A stretch of 64,000 nt of DNA. Origin: Streptomyces sp. NBC_00289 (lineage in GTDB: Bacteria; Actinomycetota; Actinomycetes; Streptomycetales; Streptomycetaceae). Shown here piece by piece: positions 1 through 9,103 of this stretch; position 1 is the first letter of the stretch; the number at the start of each line of letters is the position of its first letter. The notes under the pieces were generated by a model. The model was not told where the DNA came from, ran no database searches, and saw only the letters and a list, made by a program, of their open reading frames with translations. The stretch lies in the NCBI RefSeq assembly GCF_041435115.1, contig NZ_CP108046.1, positions 2,604,001-2,668,000 on the forward strand, given 5' to 3'. The position numbers were made by a program, and so were the translations under genes.

Positions 1-8
1 GGTCACAG

Positions 9-2036
9 ATGACTGAGCGTCAGAAGGACCGGCCGTGGTTGATGCGGACCTACGCCGGTCACTCCACGGCCGAAGCGTCCAACGAGCTGTACCGGCGCAA
101 CCTCGCCAAGGGCCAGACCGGACTGTCGGTCGCGTTCGACCTGCCGACACAGACCGGCTACGACTCCGACCACATCCTCGCCCGCGGCGAGGTCGGCCGG
201 GTCGGCGTGCCGATCGCGCACCTCGGTGACATGCGCCGGCTGTTCCAGGACATCCCCCTGGAACAGATGAACACCTCGATGACGATCAACGCCACGGCCA
301 TGTGGCTGCTGGCGCTCTACCAGGTCGTCGCCGAGGAGCAGGGTGCGGACATCACCCGGCTCCAGGGCACGACCCAGAACGACATCGTCAAGGAGTACCT
401 GTCGCGGGGCACGCACGTGTTCCCGCCGGTGCCCTCGCTCCGGCTGACCACCGACATGATCGCGTACACGGTCTCCCACATGCCGAAGTGGAACCCGATC
501 AACATCTGCAGCTACCACCTGCAGGAGGCGGGCGCCACGCCGGTCCAGGAGATCGCGTACGCGATGTCGACGGCGATCGCCGTGCTGGACGCGGTGCGCG
601 ACAGCGGCCAGGTGCCGCAGGAGCGCATGGGTGACGTCGTCGCCCGTATCTCCTTCTTCGTGAACGCGGGAGTCCGCTTCATCGAGGAGATGTGCAAGAT
701 GCGGGCGTTCGGCCGCATCTGGGACAAGGTCACCCGCGAGCGCTACGGCATCGAGGACTCCAAACAGCGCCGGTTCCGCTACGGCGTCCAGGTCAACTCC
801 CTCGGCCTGACCGAGGCGCAGCCGGAGAACAACGTCCAGCGGATCGTGCTCGAGATGCTGGCCGTGACCCTCTCCAAGGACGCCCGCGCGCGTGCCGTCC
901 AGCTGCCCGCCTGGAACGAGGCCCTCGGCCTGCCCCGCCCCTGGGACCAGCAGTGGTCGCTGCGGATGCAGCAGGTCCTCGCGTACGAGAGCGACCTGCT
1001 GGAGTACGGGGACATCTTCGAGGGTTCGAAGGTGATCGAGAGCAAGGTCGAGGCGCTGATCGAGGAGTCCCTCGCGGAGATGGCGCGGATCGAGGAGATG
1101 GGCGGCGCGATGGCCGCCGTCGAGTCCGGCTACCTCAAGTCGCAGCTCGTCTCCTCGCACGCGGAGCGCCGGGCTCGTATCGAGTCCGGCGTGGAGAAGA
1201 TCATCGGCGTCAACATCTTCGAGACGACCGAGCCGAACCCGCTGACCGCCGACCTGGACACGGCGATCCAGACGGTCGACCCGGCCGTGGAGGCCCGGGT
1301 CGTCGCCTCGCTCCAGAACTGGCGCGACACCCGCTACCAGCCGCCCTTCAACCACCCGCGCCCGTGCAAGGCGCTGGAGAAGCTGAAGGAGGCCGCCAAG
1401 GGCACCGCCAACCTCATGGAGGCCACCCTGGAGTGCGCCCGCGCCGGCGTCACGACCGGCGAGTGGGCCGGGGCGCTGCGTGAGGTGTTCGGCGAGTTCC
1501 GCGCGCCCACCGGTGTCTCCTCCGCTCCGGTGGCCATTCCCGCCGAGGCGGGCTCGGCGCTGGCCGAGGTGCGCCGCAAGGTGGACCTGACGGCCGCCGA
1601 CCTCGGTGTCGGCAAGCTCCGCTTCCTGGTCGGCAAGCCGGGCCTGGACGGGCACTCCAACGGTGCCGAGCAGATCGCCGTGCGCGCCCGCGACGCCGGG
1701 TTCGAGGTGGTCTACCAGGGGATCCGGCTGACACCGGAACAGATCGTGGACGCGGCCCTCGCCGAGGACGTGCACGCGGTCGGTCTCTCCATCCTCTCCG
1801 GATCGCACGCCCAACTGGTGCCGGACGTGCTGGAGCGGCTCCGTGTGGCCGGTGCCACAGACATTCCGGTGATCGCTGGTGGCATTATCCCGAATGGTGA
1901 CGCCGAACAGCTGCGAGCTGCCGGAGTGGCCGCGGTCTTCACCCCGAAGGACTTCGACATCACCGGAATCATCGGCCGCATCGTCGACGAGATCCGGAAA
2001 GCGAACAAGCTCGACCCCCTGGAGGTCCCCGCATGA
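9..2036 (+). CDS. meaA: MeaA-type B12-dependent ethylmalonyl-CoA mutase
   Basis: A 675-residue single-chain mutase of the methylmalonyl-CoA mutase superfamily. The large substrate-binding domain fills roughly residues 1-510, including the FDLPTQTGYDSD stretch near residue 43. A C-terminal cobalamin domain covers about 535-670, with the DxHxxG base-off B12 motif (DGHSNG) at about 547-552, so His549 is the expected cobalt ligand. Family knowledge assigns such proteins to ethylmalonyl-CoA/methylsuccinyl-CoA rearrangement in the ethylmalonyl-CoA pathway. The next three genes belong to the same pathway, which supports this over a generic methylmalonyl-CoA mutase. The stop overlaps the next start by four bases (ATGA). 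Only eight bases precede the ATG, so the ribosome site and any upstream ccr gene lie outside the window. Confidence 0.93.
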   Translation: MTERQKDRPWLMRTYAGHSTAEASNELYRRNLAKGQTGLSVAFDLPTQTGYDSDHILARGEVGRVGVPIAHLGDMRRLFQDIPLEQMNTSMTINATAMWLLALYQVVAEEQGADITRLQGTTQNDIVKEYLSRGTHVFPPVPSLRLTTDMIAYTVSHMPKWNPINICSYHLQEAGATPVQEIAYAMSTAIAVLDAVRDSGQVPQERMGDVVARISFFVNAGVRFIEEMCKMRAFGRIWDKVTRERYGIEDSKQRRFRYGVQVNSLGLTEAQPENNVQRIVLEMLAVTLSKDARARAVQLPAWNEALGLPRPWDQQWSLRMQQVLAYESDLLEYGDIFEGSKVIESKVEALIEESLAEMARIEEMGGAMAAVESGYLKSQLVSSHAERRARIESGVEKIIGVNIFETTEPNPLTADLDTAIQTVDPAVEARVVASLQNWRDTRYQPPFNHPRPCKALEKLKEAAKGTANLMEATLECARAGVTTGEWAGALREVFGEFRAPTGVSSAPVAIPAEAGSALAEVRRKVDLTAADLGVGKLRFLVGKPGLDGHSNGAEQIAVRARDAGFEVVYQGIRLTPEQIVDAALAEDVHAVGLSILSGSHAQLVPDVLERLRVAGATDIPVIAGGIIPNGDAEQLRAAGVAAVFTPKDFDITGIIGRIVDEIRKANKLDPLEVPA

Positions 2037-2998
2037 CCACGCCCGTCAACCGTCTGCGTCCGCGACGCTCCTGTCTCGCGGTCCCCGGGAGCAACCCCCG
2101 CTTCCTGGAGAAGGCGCAGGGCCTCCCGGCCGACCAGGTCTTCCTCGACCTGGAGGACGCGTGCGCGCCGCTCGCCAAGCCCGACGCGCGGCACACCATC
2201 GTCAAGTTCCTCAACGAGGGCGACTGGACGGGCAAGACGCGGGTCGTGCGCGTCAACGACTGGACGACCGAGTGGACGTACCGCGACGTCGTCACGGTCG
2301 TCGAGGGCGCGGGCCCGAACCTCGACTGCATCATGCTGCCGAAGGTGCAGGACGCCCAGCAGATCGTGGCGCTCGACCTGCTGCTGACGCAGATCGAGAA
2401 GACCATGGGCTTCGAGGTCGGCAAGATCGGCATCGAGGCGCAGATCGAGAACGCGCAGGGCCTCAACAACGTCAACGAGATCGCGCAGGCGTCCCCGCGC
2501 GTCGAGACGATCATCTTCGGCCCGGCCGACTTCATGGCGTCGATCAACATGAAGTCGCTGGTCGTGGGCGAGCAGCCGCCCGGCTACCCGGCGGACGCCT
2601 ACCACTACATCCTGATGAAGATCCTGATGGCCGCGCGCGCCAACAACCTCCAGGCGATCGACGGCCCCTACCTCCAGATCCGCAACGTCGAGGGGTACCG
2701 CGAGGTCGCCGGCCGCGCCGCCGCCCTCGGCTTCGACGGCAAGTGGGTGCTGCACCCGGGCCAGGTCGAGGCCTCCAACGAGATCTTCTCGCCGTCGCAG
2801 GAGGACTACGACCACGCCGAGCTGATCCTGGACGCGTACGACTACTACACGTCCGAGGCGGGCGGCAAGAAGGGCTCGGCGATGCTCGGCGACGAGATGA
2901 TCGACGAGGCCAGCCGCAAGATGGCCCTGGTCATCTCGGGCAAGGGACGCGCCGCCGGCATGCAGCGCACCGGCACGTTCGAGATTCCGGAGGCGTGA
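2033..2998 (+). CDS. HpcH/HpaI aldolase family CoA lyase (malyl-CoA / beta-methylmalyl-CoA lyase type)
   Basis: A 321-residue member of the citrate lyase beta-subunit/HpcH-HpaI TIM-barrel family. Visible family features are the N-terminal RRSCLAVPGSNPRFLEKA, the FLDLEDACAPL strand, and the probable metal ligands Glu in EAQIEN and Asp in FGPADFMAS. WVLHPGQVEASNE near the C-terminus is also typical. In the ethylmalonyl-CoA pathway this enzyme cleaves beta-methylmalyl-CoA to glyoxylate and propionyl-CoA, and may also act on malyl-CoA. The start overlaps the meaA stop (ATGA), so translation is probably coupled. Which CoA ester is preferred cannot be read from the sequence. Confidence 0.88.
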   Translation: MTTPVNRLRPRRSCLAVPGSNPRFLEKAQGLPADQVFLDLEDACAPLAKPDARHTIVKFLNEGDWTGKTRVVRVNDWTTEWTYRDVVTVVEGAGPNLDCIMLPKVQDAQQIVALDLLLTQIEKTMGFEVGKIGIEAQIENAQGLNNVNEIAQASPRVETIIFGPADFMASINMKSLVVGEQPPGYPADAYHYILMKILMAARANNLQAIDGPYLQIRNVEGYREVAGRAAALGFDGKWVLHPGQVEASNEIFSPSQEDYDHAELILDAYDYYTSEAGGKKGSAMLGDEMIDEASRKMALVISGKGRAAGMQRTGTFEIPEA

Positions 2999-3000
2999 GC

Positions 3001-3528
3001 ATGCAGTTCGGGCGCACCTACGAGGAGTTCGAGGTCGGGGCGACGTACAAGCACTGGCCCGGCAAGACGGTCACGGAGTACGACGACCACCTGTTCTGCC
3101 TCCTCACCATGAACCACCACCCGCTCCACATGGACACCAACTACGCCGAGAAGACGACGGACTTCGGCAAGAACGTGGTCGTGGGCAACTACATCTACTC
3201 CCTGCTGCTCGGCATGTCCGTGCCGGACGTCTCCGGCAAGGCGATCGCCAACCTGGAGATCGAGTCGCTCAAGCACGTGGCGCCGACCTTCCACGGCGAC
3301 ACGATCTACGGCCAGACGACCGTGCTCGACAAGTGGCCGTCGAAGTCGAAGAACGACCGCGGCATCGTCTACGTCGAGACCAAGGGCTACAAGCAGGACG
3401 GCACGCTGGTCTGCGTGTTCCGCCGCAAGGTGATGGTGCCGACCGAGACGTACATCAAGGAGCGCGGCGGCGAGCAGCCCGGCCGCCCGGAGCTGTCCGC
3501 CCCCGCGGAAAAGAACACGGAGAAGTAG
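3001..3528 (+). CDS. MaoC-family dehydratase (mesaconyl-CoA hydratase type)
   Basis: A 175-residue single hotdog-fold MaoC domain. The hydratase-2-like segment MNHHPLHMDTNYA near residues 37-49 supplies the expected His/Asp pair. The ATG at 3001 follows a GGAGG at 2989-2993 that sits inside the end of the previous gene, only two bases after its stop. An open frame extends upstream, but this ribosome site and the start of homology at MQFGRTYEEFEVG fix the start. In context it should hydrate mesaconyl-C1-CoA to beta-methylmalyl-CoA, the substrate of the preceding lyase. The last 20 or so residues (Glu/Pro/Lys-rich) look like a disordered tail. Confidence 0.87.
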   Translation: MQFGRTYEEFEVGATYKHWPGKTVTEYDDHLFCLLTMNHHPLHMDTNYAEKTTDFGKNVVVGNYIYSLLLGMSVPDVSGKAIANLEIESLKHVAPTFHGDTIYGQTTVLDKWPSKSKNDRGIVYVETKGYKQDGTLVCVFRRKVMVPTETYIKERGGEQPGRPELSAPAEKNTEK

Positions 3529-3530
3529 CC

Positions 3531-4736
3531 ATGGCGCGACTCGCCCAGACCGCCGGTCTGACCGACGTCCAGCAGGAGATCCTGTCCACCGTCCGCGACT
3601 TCGTGGACAAGGAGATCATCCCGGTCGCGACCGAGCTGGAACACCGCGACGAGTACCCGCAAGCGATCGTCGACGGCCTCAAGGAACTGGGCCTGTTCGG
3701 TCTGATGATCCCCGAGGAGTACGGGGGCCTGGGTGAGTCGCTCCTCACGTACGCGCTGTGCGTCGAGGAGATCGCCCGCGGCTGGATGTCGGTGTCCGGC
3801 ATCATCAACACCCACTTCATCGTGGCGTACATGCTCAAGCAGCACGGCACGCAGGAGCAGAAGGACCACTTCCTGCCGAGGATGGCGGCGGGCGACATCC
3901 GCGGCGCCTTCTCGATGTCGGAGCCGGCCCTCGGTTCGGATGTGTCGGCGATCACGTCCAAGGCGGTCAAGGACGGCGACGAGTACGTCCTGAACGGGCA
4001 GAAGATGTGGCTGACGAACGGCGGAACGTCAAGTCTGGTCGCCGTTCTCGTCCGAAGTGATGAAGGACACCCCGAGGGCAGCGCGCCCCACAAGTCGATG
4101 ACGACCTTCCTCGTCGAGAAGGAGCCCGGCTTCGGAGAGGTCCGCCCCGGCCTCACCATCCCCGGGAAGATCGACAAGATGGGCTACAAGGGTGTCGACA
4201 CCACCGAGCTGATCATGGATGGCCTGCGGATTCCGGCCAATCGCGTGCTCGGCGGCACCACCGGCCGAGGTTTTTACCAAATGATGGACGGCGTCGAGGT
4301 CGGCCGGGTCAACGTGGCGGCCCGTGGCTGTGGCGTCGCGCAACGTGCCTTCGAACTCGGCGTGCAGTACGCCCAGCAGCGTCACACCTTCGGCAAGCCG
4401 ATCGCCCAGCACCAGGCCATCCAGTTCAAGCTGGCCGAGATGGCTACCAAGGTCGAGGCCGCCCATGCCATGATGGTGAACGCGGCACGCAAAAAGGACT
4501 CCGGCGAACGAAACGACCTCGAGGCTGGGATGGCGAAGTATCTCGCCTCCGAGTACTGCAAGGAGGTCGTGGAGGACTCGTTCCGGATCCACGGCGGCTA
4601 CGGCTTCTCCAAGGAGTACGAGATCGAGCGCCTCTACCGTGAGGCTCCGATGCTGCTGATCGGTGAAGGTACCGCCGAGATCCAGAAAATGATCATCGGT
4701 CGCAGGCTGCTCGAAGAGTATCGACTCCAGGGCTGA
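3531..4736 (+). CDS. Acyl-CoA dehydrogenase, probable methylsuccinyl-CoA dehydrogenase
   Basis: A 401-residue FAD acyl-CoA dehydrogenase with the standard three-part architecture. The N-terminal helical part carries LFGLMIPEEYGGLGES, the middle strand domain has FSMSEPALGSDVSA and MWLTNGG, and the C-terminal helical domain has RHTFGKPIAQHQAIQFKLAEM and IHGGYGFSKEYEIER. The probable catalytic Glu lies in IGEGTAEIQK. The ATG at 3531 follows GGAGAAG, two bases after the MaoC stop. The operon position suggests oxidation of methylsuccinyl-CoA to mesaconyl-CoA. Its size is that of an ordinary acyl-CoA dehydrogenase, shorter than the roughly 550-residue methylsuccinyl-CoA dehydrogenases of alphaproteobacteria, so the substrate is inferred from context only. 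Confidence 0.85.
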   Translation: MARLAQTAGLTDVQQEILSTVRDFVDKEIIPVATELEHRDEYPQAIVDGLKELGLFGLMIPEEYGGLGESLLTYALCVEEIARGWMSVSGIINTHFIVAYMLKQHGTQEQKDHFLPRMAAGDIRGAFSMSEPALGSDVSAITSKAVKDGDEYVLNGQKMWLTNGGTSSLVAVLVRSDEGHPEGSAPHKSMTTFLVEKEPGFGEVRPGLTIPGKIDKMGYKGVDTTELIMDGLRIPANRVLGGTTGRGFYQMMDGVEVGRVNVAARGCGVAQRAFELGVQYAQQRHTFGKPIAQHQAIQFKLAEMATKVEAAHAMMVNAARKKDSGERNDLEAGMAKYLASEYCKEVVEDSFRIHGGYGFSKEYEIERLYREAPMLLIGEGTAEIQKMIIGRRLLEEYRLQG

Positions 4737-4746
4737 ACATCCCGGT

Positions 4747-4783
4747 ACGGGGTGTTTTCTTGGAGAAGAAGATCACACCCCGT
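4747..4783 (+). terminator. Two-step hairpin after the ethylmalonyl-CoA operon
   Basis: A 9-bp perfect stem (ACGGGGTGT at 4747-4755 with ACACCCCGT at 4775-4783) encloses an inner 5-bp stem TTCTT-ggag-AAGAA. It starts ten bases after the acyl-CoA dehydrogenase stop and lies before psd. No long T tract follows, as is common in high-GC actinobacteria. It probably ends or weakens transcription from the upstream operon. Confidence 0.5.
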
Positions 4784-4907
4784 CAACACTGTTCCGCCGC
4801 CGACTCGGCTTCCTGGCTTGCCCAGTTGCGGCCCGCGACCGGTACGATCCCGGGAAAGCCGCCGTCCCCCTCCTGCAGCGCGGCATCATCCGCTACGAAG
4901 GTCATCC

Positions 4908-5564
4908 ATGCCCCACAGCCAAACCTCTGCACCTCGCGACAGCCTGGCAGGCGTACGCCTGGCGCGCGGAGCATCGCCGTGGCTTCTCCCGACCGTCGCC
5001 ACCGCAGCCCTCAGCCTGGTCCGGGCGCGCCGCTCCGGCGCCGCCAAGGCCGTCGCCGTGCCCGCCACCGCGCTCGCGGCGGGCATGCTGTGGTTCTTCC
5101 GCGACCCCGAGCGCGAGATCGCCCAGGGCCGGGTCATCTCGCCCGCCGACGGTGTGGTGCAGAGCATCATGCCGTGGAAGGACGGTCGCACCCGCGTCGC
5201 GATCTTCATGAGCCCGCTCAACGTCCACGTCAACCGGGCGCCGCTGTCCGGCACGGTGACGTCGGTCGAGCACATCCCGGGCGGTTTCGTCCCGGCGTTC
5301 AACAAGGAGAGCGAGAACAACGAGCGCGTAGTCTGGCATTTCGACACCGAACTCGGTGACATCGAGATGATCCAGATCGCCGGCGCGGTCGCTCGCCGTA
5401 TCGTCCCCTACATCCCGCAGGGCACGAAGGTCGAGCAGGGTGACCGCATCGGCCTGATCCGCTTCGGCTCGCGCGTCGACGTGTACCTGCCCGAGGGCGT
5501 GGAGGTCGCGGTGGAGGTCGGTCAGAAGACCGTGGCTGGGGTGACTCGCATTGACCGTGATTGA
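4908..5564 (+). CDS. psd: Phosphatidylserine decarboxylase
   Basis: A 218-residue pyruvoyl-dependent decarboxylase of the short (PSD-A) type that converts phosphatidylserine to phosphatidylethanolamine. It has an N-terminal hydrophobic region (about 25-65), LWFFRDPERE, ISPADGVVQSI, the core FMSPLNVHVNRAP and FNKESENNER. Close to the C-terminus the self-cleavage Gly-Ser in IRFGSRVDVYLPEG would leave Ser as the pyruvoyl group of the small subunit. ATG at 4908 is preceded by GAAGG. The gene overlaps pssA by 14 bases, so the two consecutive steps of PE synthesis are co-transcribed. Confidence 0.92.
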   Translation: MPHSQTSAPRDSLAGVRLARGASPWLLPTVATAALSLVRARRSGAAKAVAVPATALAAGMLWFFRDPEREIAQGRVISPADGVVQSIMPWKDGRTRVAIFMSPLNVHVNRAPLSGTVTSVEHIPGGFVPAFNKESENNERVVWHFDTELGDIEMIQIAGAVARRIVPYIPQGTKVEQGDRIGLIRFGSRVDVYLPEGVEVAVEVGQKTVAGVTRIDRD

Positions 5565-6405
5565 TCCGGAGACCCAGGCGGGCTGGGTGCCAGAGGCAGA
5601 CGAGGTGGACGACGAGGAGGAGATGCCCCTCTCGCTCCGCCTCTCAATAGCGGACACTCTCACCCTCGGCAACGCCACCTGCGGCTTCATGGCGGTGTAC
5701 TTCACCACCACCGGCATTCTGATCCCGCACCTCACGGGCAGCCAGGAGTCCGGCATGGCCCGCCACAGCGCGGCGACCGCCGTGATCCTGATGCTGTGCG
5801 CGGCCGTCTTCGACCTGTTCGACGGGCTCGTGGCACGCAAGCTGCGGTCGTCCCCGATGGGCGCGGAGCTGGACAACCTCTCCGACCTGATCAGCTTCGG
5901 TCTGGCCCCGGCGTACTTCGTCCTCGTCTACGGCATGGTCGCCGACGACGCGCATCAGCGAGTGGCGGCGGTGGGGGCAATCGTGGTGCTCCTCGCCGTG
6001 GTGCTGCGCCTGGCGCGCTTCTCGTGCGTCACCGTGAAGGACGGCACCTTCCAGGGCATGCCGTCACCGTTCGGCGCGCTGACGGTGGTCTCGATCGTGC
6101 TCCTGGAGCTGCCCTTCGTGGCGACGCTCCTGGCGATCCTGGGCACGGCCTGGCTGATGGTGAGCCGGGTCGAGTACCCGAAGCCGCGCGGCCGGCTCGC
6201 GGTGGCGATGCTGGCATGGATCGTGCTCTCGATGGGCCTTCTGGCCGGCTGGGCCTTCGACGCCCCCAGCGGCCAGCTGCTCCTCCAGACGGGCTGCGCC
6301 CTGCAGCTGGTCATGGGAGCGGTCATCCCGCTGTTCGCCACGGCCCGCCGGGTGAACAACTTCCGCGACAACCGCCGCGAGGCGCGGACGGCGCAACTGC
6401 CGTAG
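5551..6405 (+). CDS. pssA: CDP-diacylglycerol--serine O-phosphatidyltransferase
   Basis: A 284-residue multi-pass CDP-alcohol phosphatidyltransferase that makes phosphatidylserine, the substrate of the upstream psd. The metal-binding signature is visible in FDLFDGLVARKLRSSPMG followed by AELDNLSD, giving the DxxDG..AR..G..D..D spacing. About six to eight hydrophobic segments follow. The chosen start is TTG at 5551, placed six bases after GGGGTGA. A GTG two codons downstream (5557) is the alternative. The gene overlaps the end of psd by 14 bases, which suggests translational coupling. Confidence 0.92.
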   Translation: MTVIDPETQAGWVPEADEVDDEEEMPLSLRLSIADTLTLGNATCGFMAVYFTTTGILIPHLTGSQESGMARHSAATAVILMLCAAVFDLFDGLVARKLRSSPMGAELDNLSDLISFGLAPAYFVLVYGMVADDAHQRVAAVGAIVVLLAVVLRLARFSCVTVKDGTFQGMPSPFGALTVVSIVLLELPFVATLLAILGTAWLMVSRVEYPKPRGRLAVAMLAWIVLSMGLLAGWAFDAPSGQLLLQTGCALQLVMGAVIPLFATARRVNNFRDNRREARTAQLP

Positions 6406-6431
6406 GTCCGGTCGCGGCGACAGCAGTGAAC

Positions 6432-6470
6432 GCCGAAGGGCCCCGAGCTTCCCGCTCGGGGCCCTTCGGC
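6432..6470. terminator. Strong bidirectional hairpin between pssA and glycerate kinase
   Basis: A perfect 17-bp stem: GCCGAAGGGCCCCGAGC at 6432-6448, loop TTCCC, and its complement at 6454-6470. It lies between two converging genes (pssA ends at 6405, the glycerate kinase ends at 6497) and so can serve both strands. There is no U tract. Confidence 0.8.
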
Positions 6471-6496
6471 CGTCCTCCCGACGGCGGCACCACGCC

Positions 6497-7648
6497 TCAG
6501 TTCAGGAAGTCCCGCGCGATGCCCTCGGCCACCCGCTCCAGGATCGGCCCGGCATCCGCGATGCACTTCCCGAGGTCCGGTTCGACGTCCGTCAGCGGGT
6601 ACGCCCGCCGGATGCCGGCCCAGCCCAGCTCCACCGGCGGCAGGGCCAGACGGCCGCACACCGCGACGACCTCCTTGCCGGCCGCACGGGCCGCGGCCGC
6701 GACGCCCGCCGGGGCCTTCCCGTGCAGCGTCTGCTCGTCCAGGGAGCCCTCACCGGTGATCACCAGCGTCGCCCGTTCCAGGGCGGTCGCGAAGCCCAGG
6801 ACGTCGAGCATCACCTCGATGCCGGGGCGGAAACGGGCACCGAGCAGCAGGGCTCCGTATCCGATGCCGCCCGCCGCGCCCGCGCCGGGTGACGCGGCGT
6901 GCTCGGCCGCCGCCGGCCCGACCGTCTTCTCCAGCACCGTCGCGTAGTGCGCGAGCGCCGCGTCCAGCGCCGTCACGTCGTCCGGCGAGGCGCCCTTCTG
7001 CGGGCCGTACACCGTCGGCGCGCCCTTCGGCCCGGTCAGCGGGTTGTCGACGTCGCTCGCGAGCACCAACTCGACGGACGCGAGCCGTGGGTCCAGGTCG
7101 GACAGGTCGGCCGAGGCCAGAGCGGCCAGGCCCTCGCCGCCCGGCGTCACCGGTTCTCCGTCCGCGTCCCGGAAGCGTGCCCCGAGCGCGGACAGCATGC
7201 CTGCGCCGCCGTCCGTGGTCGCGCTTCCGCCCACGCCGAACACGATCGTCCGCGCGCCCGCGTCCAGCGCGGCCCGCAGCAATTCCCCGGAACCGTACGT
7301 GGACGCCGTGAGCGGGGCGAAGACGCCCGCGGGCAGCCGCTGCAGTCCGCTGGCCTCCGCCATCTCCACGACCGCCGTGCCGTCGCGCAGCGCGAACGCG
7401 GCCGTCACCTCGTGACCGAGGGGGCCCGCGACCCGTACCTCCCGCCGCTCGAAGCCGGCCGCGACCGCCGCGTCCACCGTCCCGTCGCCGCCGTCGGCCA
7501 CGGGCAGCGACTCGACCGCCAGGTCGGGGACGACCCGGCGGAGCCCGGCCGTCACCCGCTCGGCGACCTGCACGGCCGTCAGTGAGCCCTTGAACTTGTC
7601 CGCGGCGATGAGCACCCTGTGGGTGTCGTTCACTGCAGCGTCCGCCAC
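6497..7648 (-). CDS. Glycerate kinase, type I
   Basis: About 383 residues from a GTG at 7648 that follows AAGGGG with suitable spacing. An in-frame ATG farther out would add ten Arg-rich residues and has no ribosome site. N-terminal VLIAADKFKGSLTAVQVAERV is the signature of the GlxK/GarK family, which phosphorylates D-glycerate. Other family stretches are LPVADGGDGTVDA, VFGVGGSATTDGGAGMLSALGARF and VITGEGSLDEQTLHGKAP. The product feeds glycolysis or the serine route. Glyoxylate released by the neighbouring CoA lyase is a possible source of glycerate, but this is an inference from proximity. It is transcribed alone and ends at the shared terminator. Confidence 0.9.
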   Translation of the reverse strand: MADAAVNDTHRVLIAADKFKGSLTAVQVAERVTAGLRRVVPDLAVESLPVADGGDGTVDAAVAAGFERREVRVAGPLGHEVTAAFALRDGTAVVEMAEASGLQRLPAGVFAPLTASTYGSGELLRAALDAGARTIVFGVGGSATTDGGAGMLSALGARFRDADGEPVTPGGEGLAALASADLSDLDPRLASVELVLASDVDNPLTGPKGAPTVYGPQKGASPDDVTALDAALAHYATVLEKTVGPAAAEHAASPGAGAAGGIGYGALLLGARFRPGIEVMLDVLGFATALERATLVITGEGSLDEQTLHGKAPAGVAAAARAAGKEVVAVCGRLALPPVELGWAGIRRAYPLTDVEPDLGKCIADAGPILERVAEGIARDFLN

Positions 7649-7818
7649 CTTGCATCCCCTTGCTCTCCGGGCCCTCACGCACGTCAGGGCCAGTCGCGCC
7701 GCTGTGACCTTAACCGGCCGACGCCCTCGCCGTCATGCGCCGACCGCACCCTGGAAGGACCCTGGGAGCCACCTGTGCGCCTCTTGCCGATTCCCGGCTG
7801 AGCCGTCCCGGAACCGGG

Positions 7819-7824
7819 TAGACC
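7819..7824 (+). promoter_or_regulatory. -10-like hexamer directly before the ADP-ribosylglycohydrolase ATG
   Basis: TAGACC ends six bases before the ATG at 7831, and no Shine-Dalgarno sequence is present. The spacing predicts transcription starting at or next to the ATG (leaderless mRNA). The hexamer lacks the final T of TANNNT, so support is weaker than for the two genes that follow. Confidence 0.35.
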
Positions 7825-7830
7825 GCAGTC

Positions 7831-8934
7831 ATGACCCCTGTGGGCACCGAGCCAGACCTCGCCGACCGCGTCCACGGCGGCTGGCTGGGCCGGATCGCGG
7901 GCAACATGCTCGGCAAGCCGGTCGAGCAGGGCGACCTGTGGACGCGGGACCGTATCGACCGCTATCTGCGGCAGGCCGCCGCCCTGCCCCTCACCGACTA
8001 CCTGCCCGAGCCGGTCGGCCGGGGCGACGGCTTCGAGCTGCGTCCCGAGTGGCGCCAGTGCGTCCGCGGCCGCATCCACAGCAGCTGCCGCGACGACGAC
8101 GTCGACTACGCCATCCTCGGCCTGGACCTCCTGGAGACCCACGGCTTCGCCTTCAGCACGGAGCAGGTGGGCGACCTGTGGCTGCTGCGGTTGCCCTACC
8201 TCCAGACGTTCACGGCGGAACGGGCGGCGTACCGCAACCTCGCGAACGGTCTGAAGCCGCCGCTGACGGCCACCTACGACAACCCGTACCAGGAGTGGAT
8301 CGGCGCCCTGATCCGCGCCGACATCTACGGCTGGACCTGTCCCGGCGCACCGAGCCGTGCCGCGTCCCTGGCGCGGCGCGACGCGGTCCTGTCCCACACC
8401 GGCAACGGTGTGTACGGCGCCATGTGGGCGGCGGCGCTGATCTCGGCGGCGTTCACCGCCCCCACCGTGCGGCAGGCGGTGGACAGGGCACTGGCCGTCG
8501 TCCCGGCGAGCTGTCGCCTCGCCCGCATCGTGCGCCGGGTCGCCTCGCTCCACGCGACGCGGATGACCTGGGAGGACACGCTCGCCACGGTCACCGAGGA
8601 GACGGTGGGCCTCGGCTGGATCCACACCGTCCCGAACGCCGCGGTGCTCACCGCCGGGCTGCTGTACGGCGACGGCGACTTCACCCGCACCATCACCCTC
8701 ACCGTGCGCGGCGGCCTGGACACCGACTCCAACGGCGCGACCGCGGGTTCCGTGGCCGGCGTGCTCAACGGTGCGCAGGCCGTCCCCGACCAGTGGAAGG
8801 ACCCGCTGGAGGACACGGTGCGCAGCGCGGTCTTCGGCTTCGACGGCGCCCGCATCAGCGACCTGGCCGAGCGAACCCTGCGTTTGGCGGAGACGAGAAC
8901 GGAGGGGACCGGCTCCCCGGACCGGCCCGGGTGA
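7831..8934 (+). CDS. ADP-ribosylglycohydrolase family protein
   Basis: A 367-residue all-helical member of the DraG/ADP-ribosylhydrolase family. The N-terminal RVHGGWLGRIAGNMLGKPVE replaces the common GDALG-type loop. A CRDDDVDYAILGLDLLE segment near residue 90 and the C-terminal GGLDTDSNGATAGSVAGVLNG provide the acidic residues expected for the two-metal site. Such enzymes remove ADP-ribose from proteins, nucleic acids or small molecules; the target here is unknown. It is followed on the same strand by a NUDIX enzyme and a sirtuin, which also act on ADP-ribose or NAD chemistry. The ATG lacks a ribosome site. Confidence 0.85.
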   Translation: MTPVGTEPDLADRVHGGWLGRIAGNMLGKPVEQGDLWTRDRIDRYLRQAAALPLTDYLPEPVGRGDGFELRPEWRQCVRGRIHSSCRDDDVDYAILGLDLLETHGFAFSTEQVGDLWLLRLPYLQTFTAERAAYRNLANGLKPPLTATYDNPYQEWIGALIRADIYGWTCPGAPSRAASLARRDAVLSHTGNGVYGAMWAAALISAAFTAPTVRQAVDRALAVVPASCRLARIVRRVASLHATRMTWEDTLATVTEETVGLGWIHTVPNAAVLTAGLLYGDGDFTRTITLTVRGGLDTDSNGATAGSVAGVLNGAQAVPDQWKDPLEDTVRSAVFGFDGARISDLAERTLRLAETRTEGTGSPDRPG

Positions 8935-9103
8935 CGGCGCGCACCGGCGGAGTGACCGCGGCGGAGAGATCCGATGAGGGTGCCGTGGAGATGAGCGGGC
9001 CCGGCCGCGGAGCCGGGGAACCGCCCGGGGCGGGCCGCGGGCCGGACCTCCGCATACGGCCGACCAGGCGGGTTCCCGGCTTTCCGAGCCGTGCCGCGTG
9101 GCC

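Noticed and set aside
3..1814. A 600-codon open frame antisense to meaA.
   Set aside because: High-GC codon bias leaves long open antisense frames. It lacks any protein motif and the opposite strand encodes an intact mutase.
4737..4907. A longer N-terminus for psd starting near 4752.
   Set aside because: It would run through the terminator-like hairpin and adds Ser/Arg/Pro-rich sequence; the ATG at 4908 has a ribosome site and begins the family homology.
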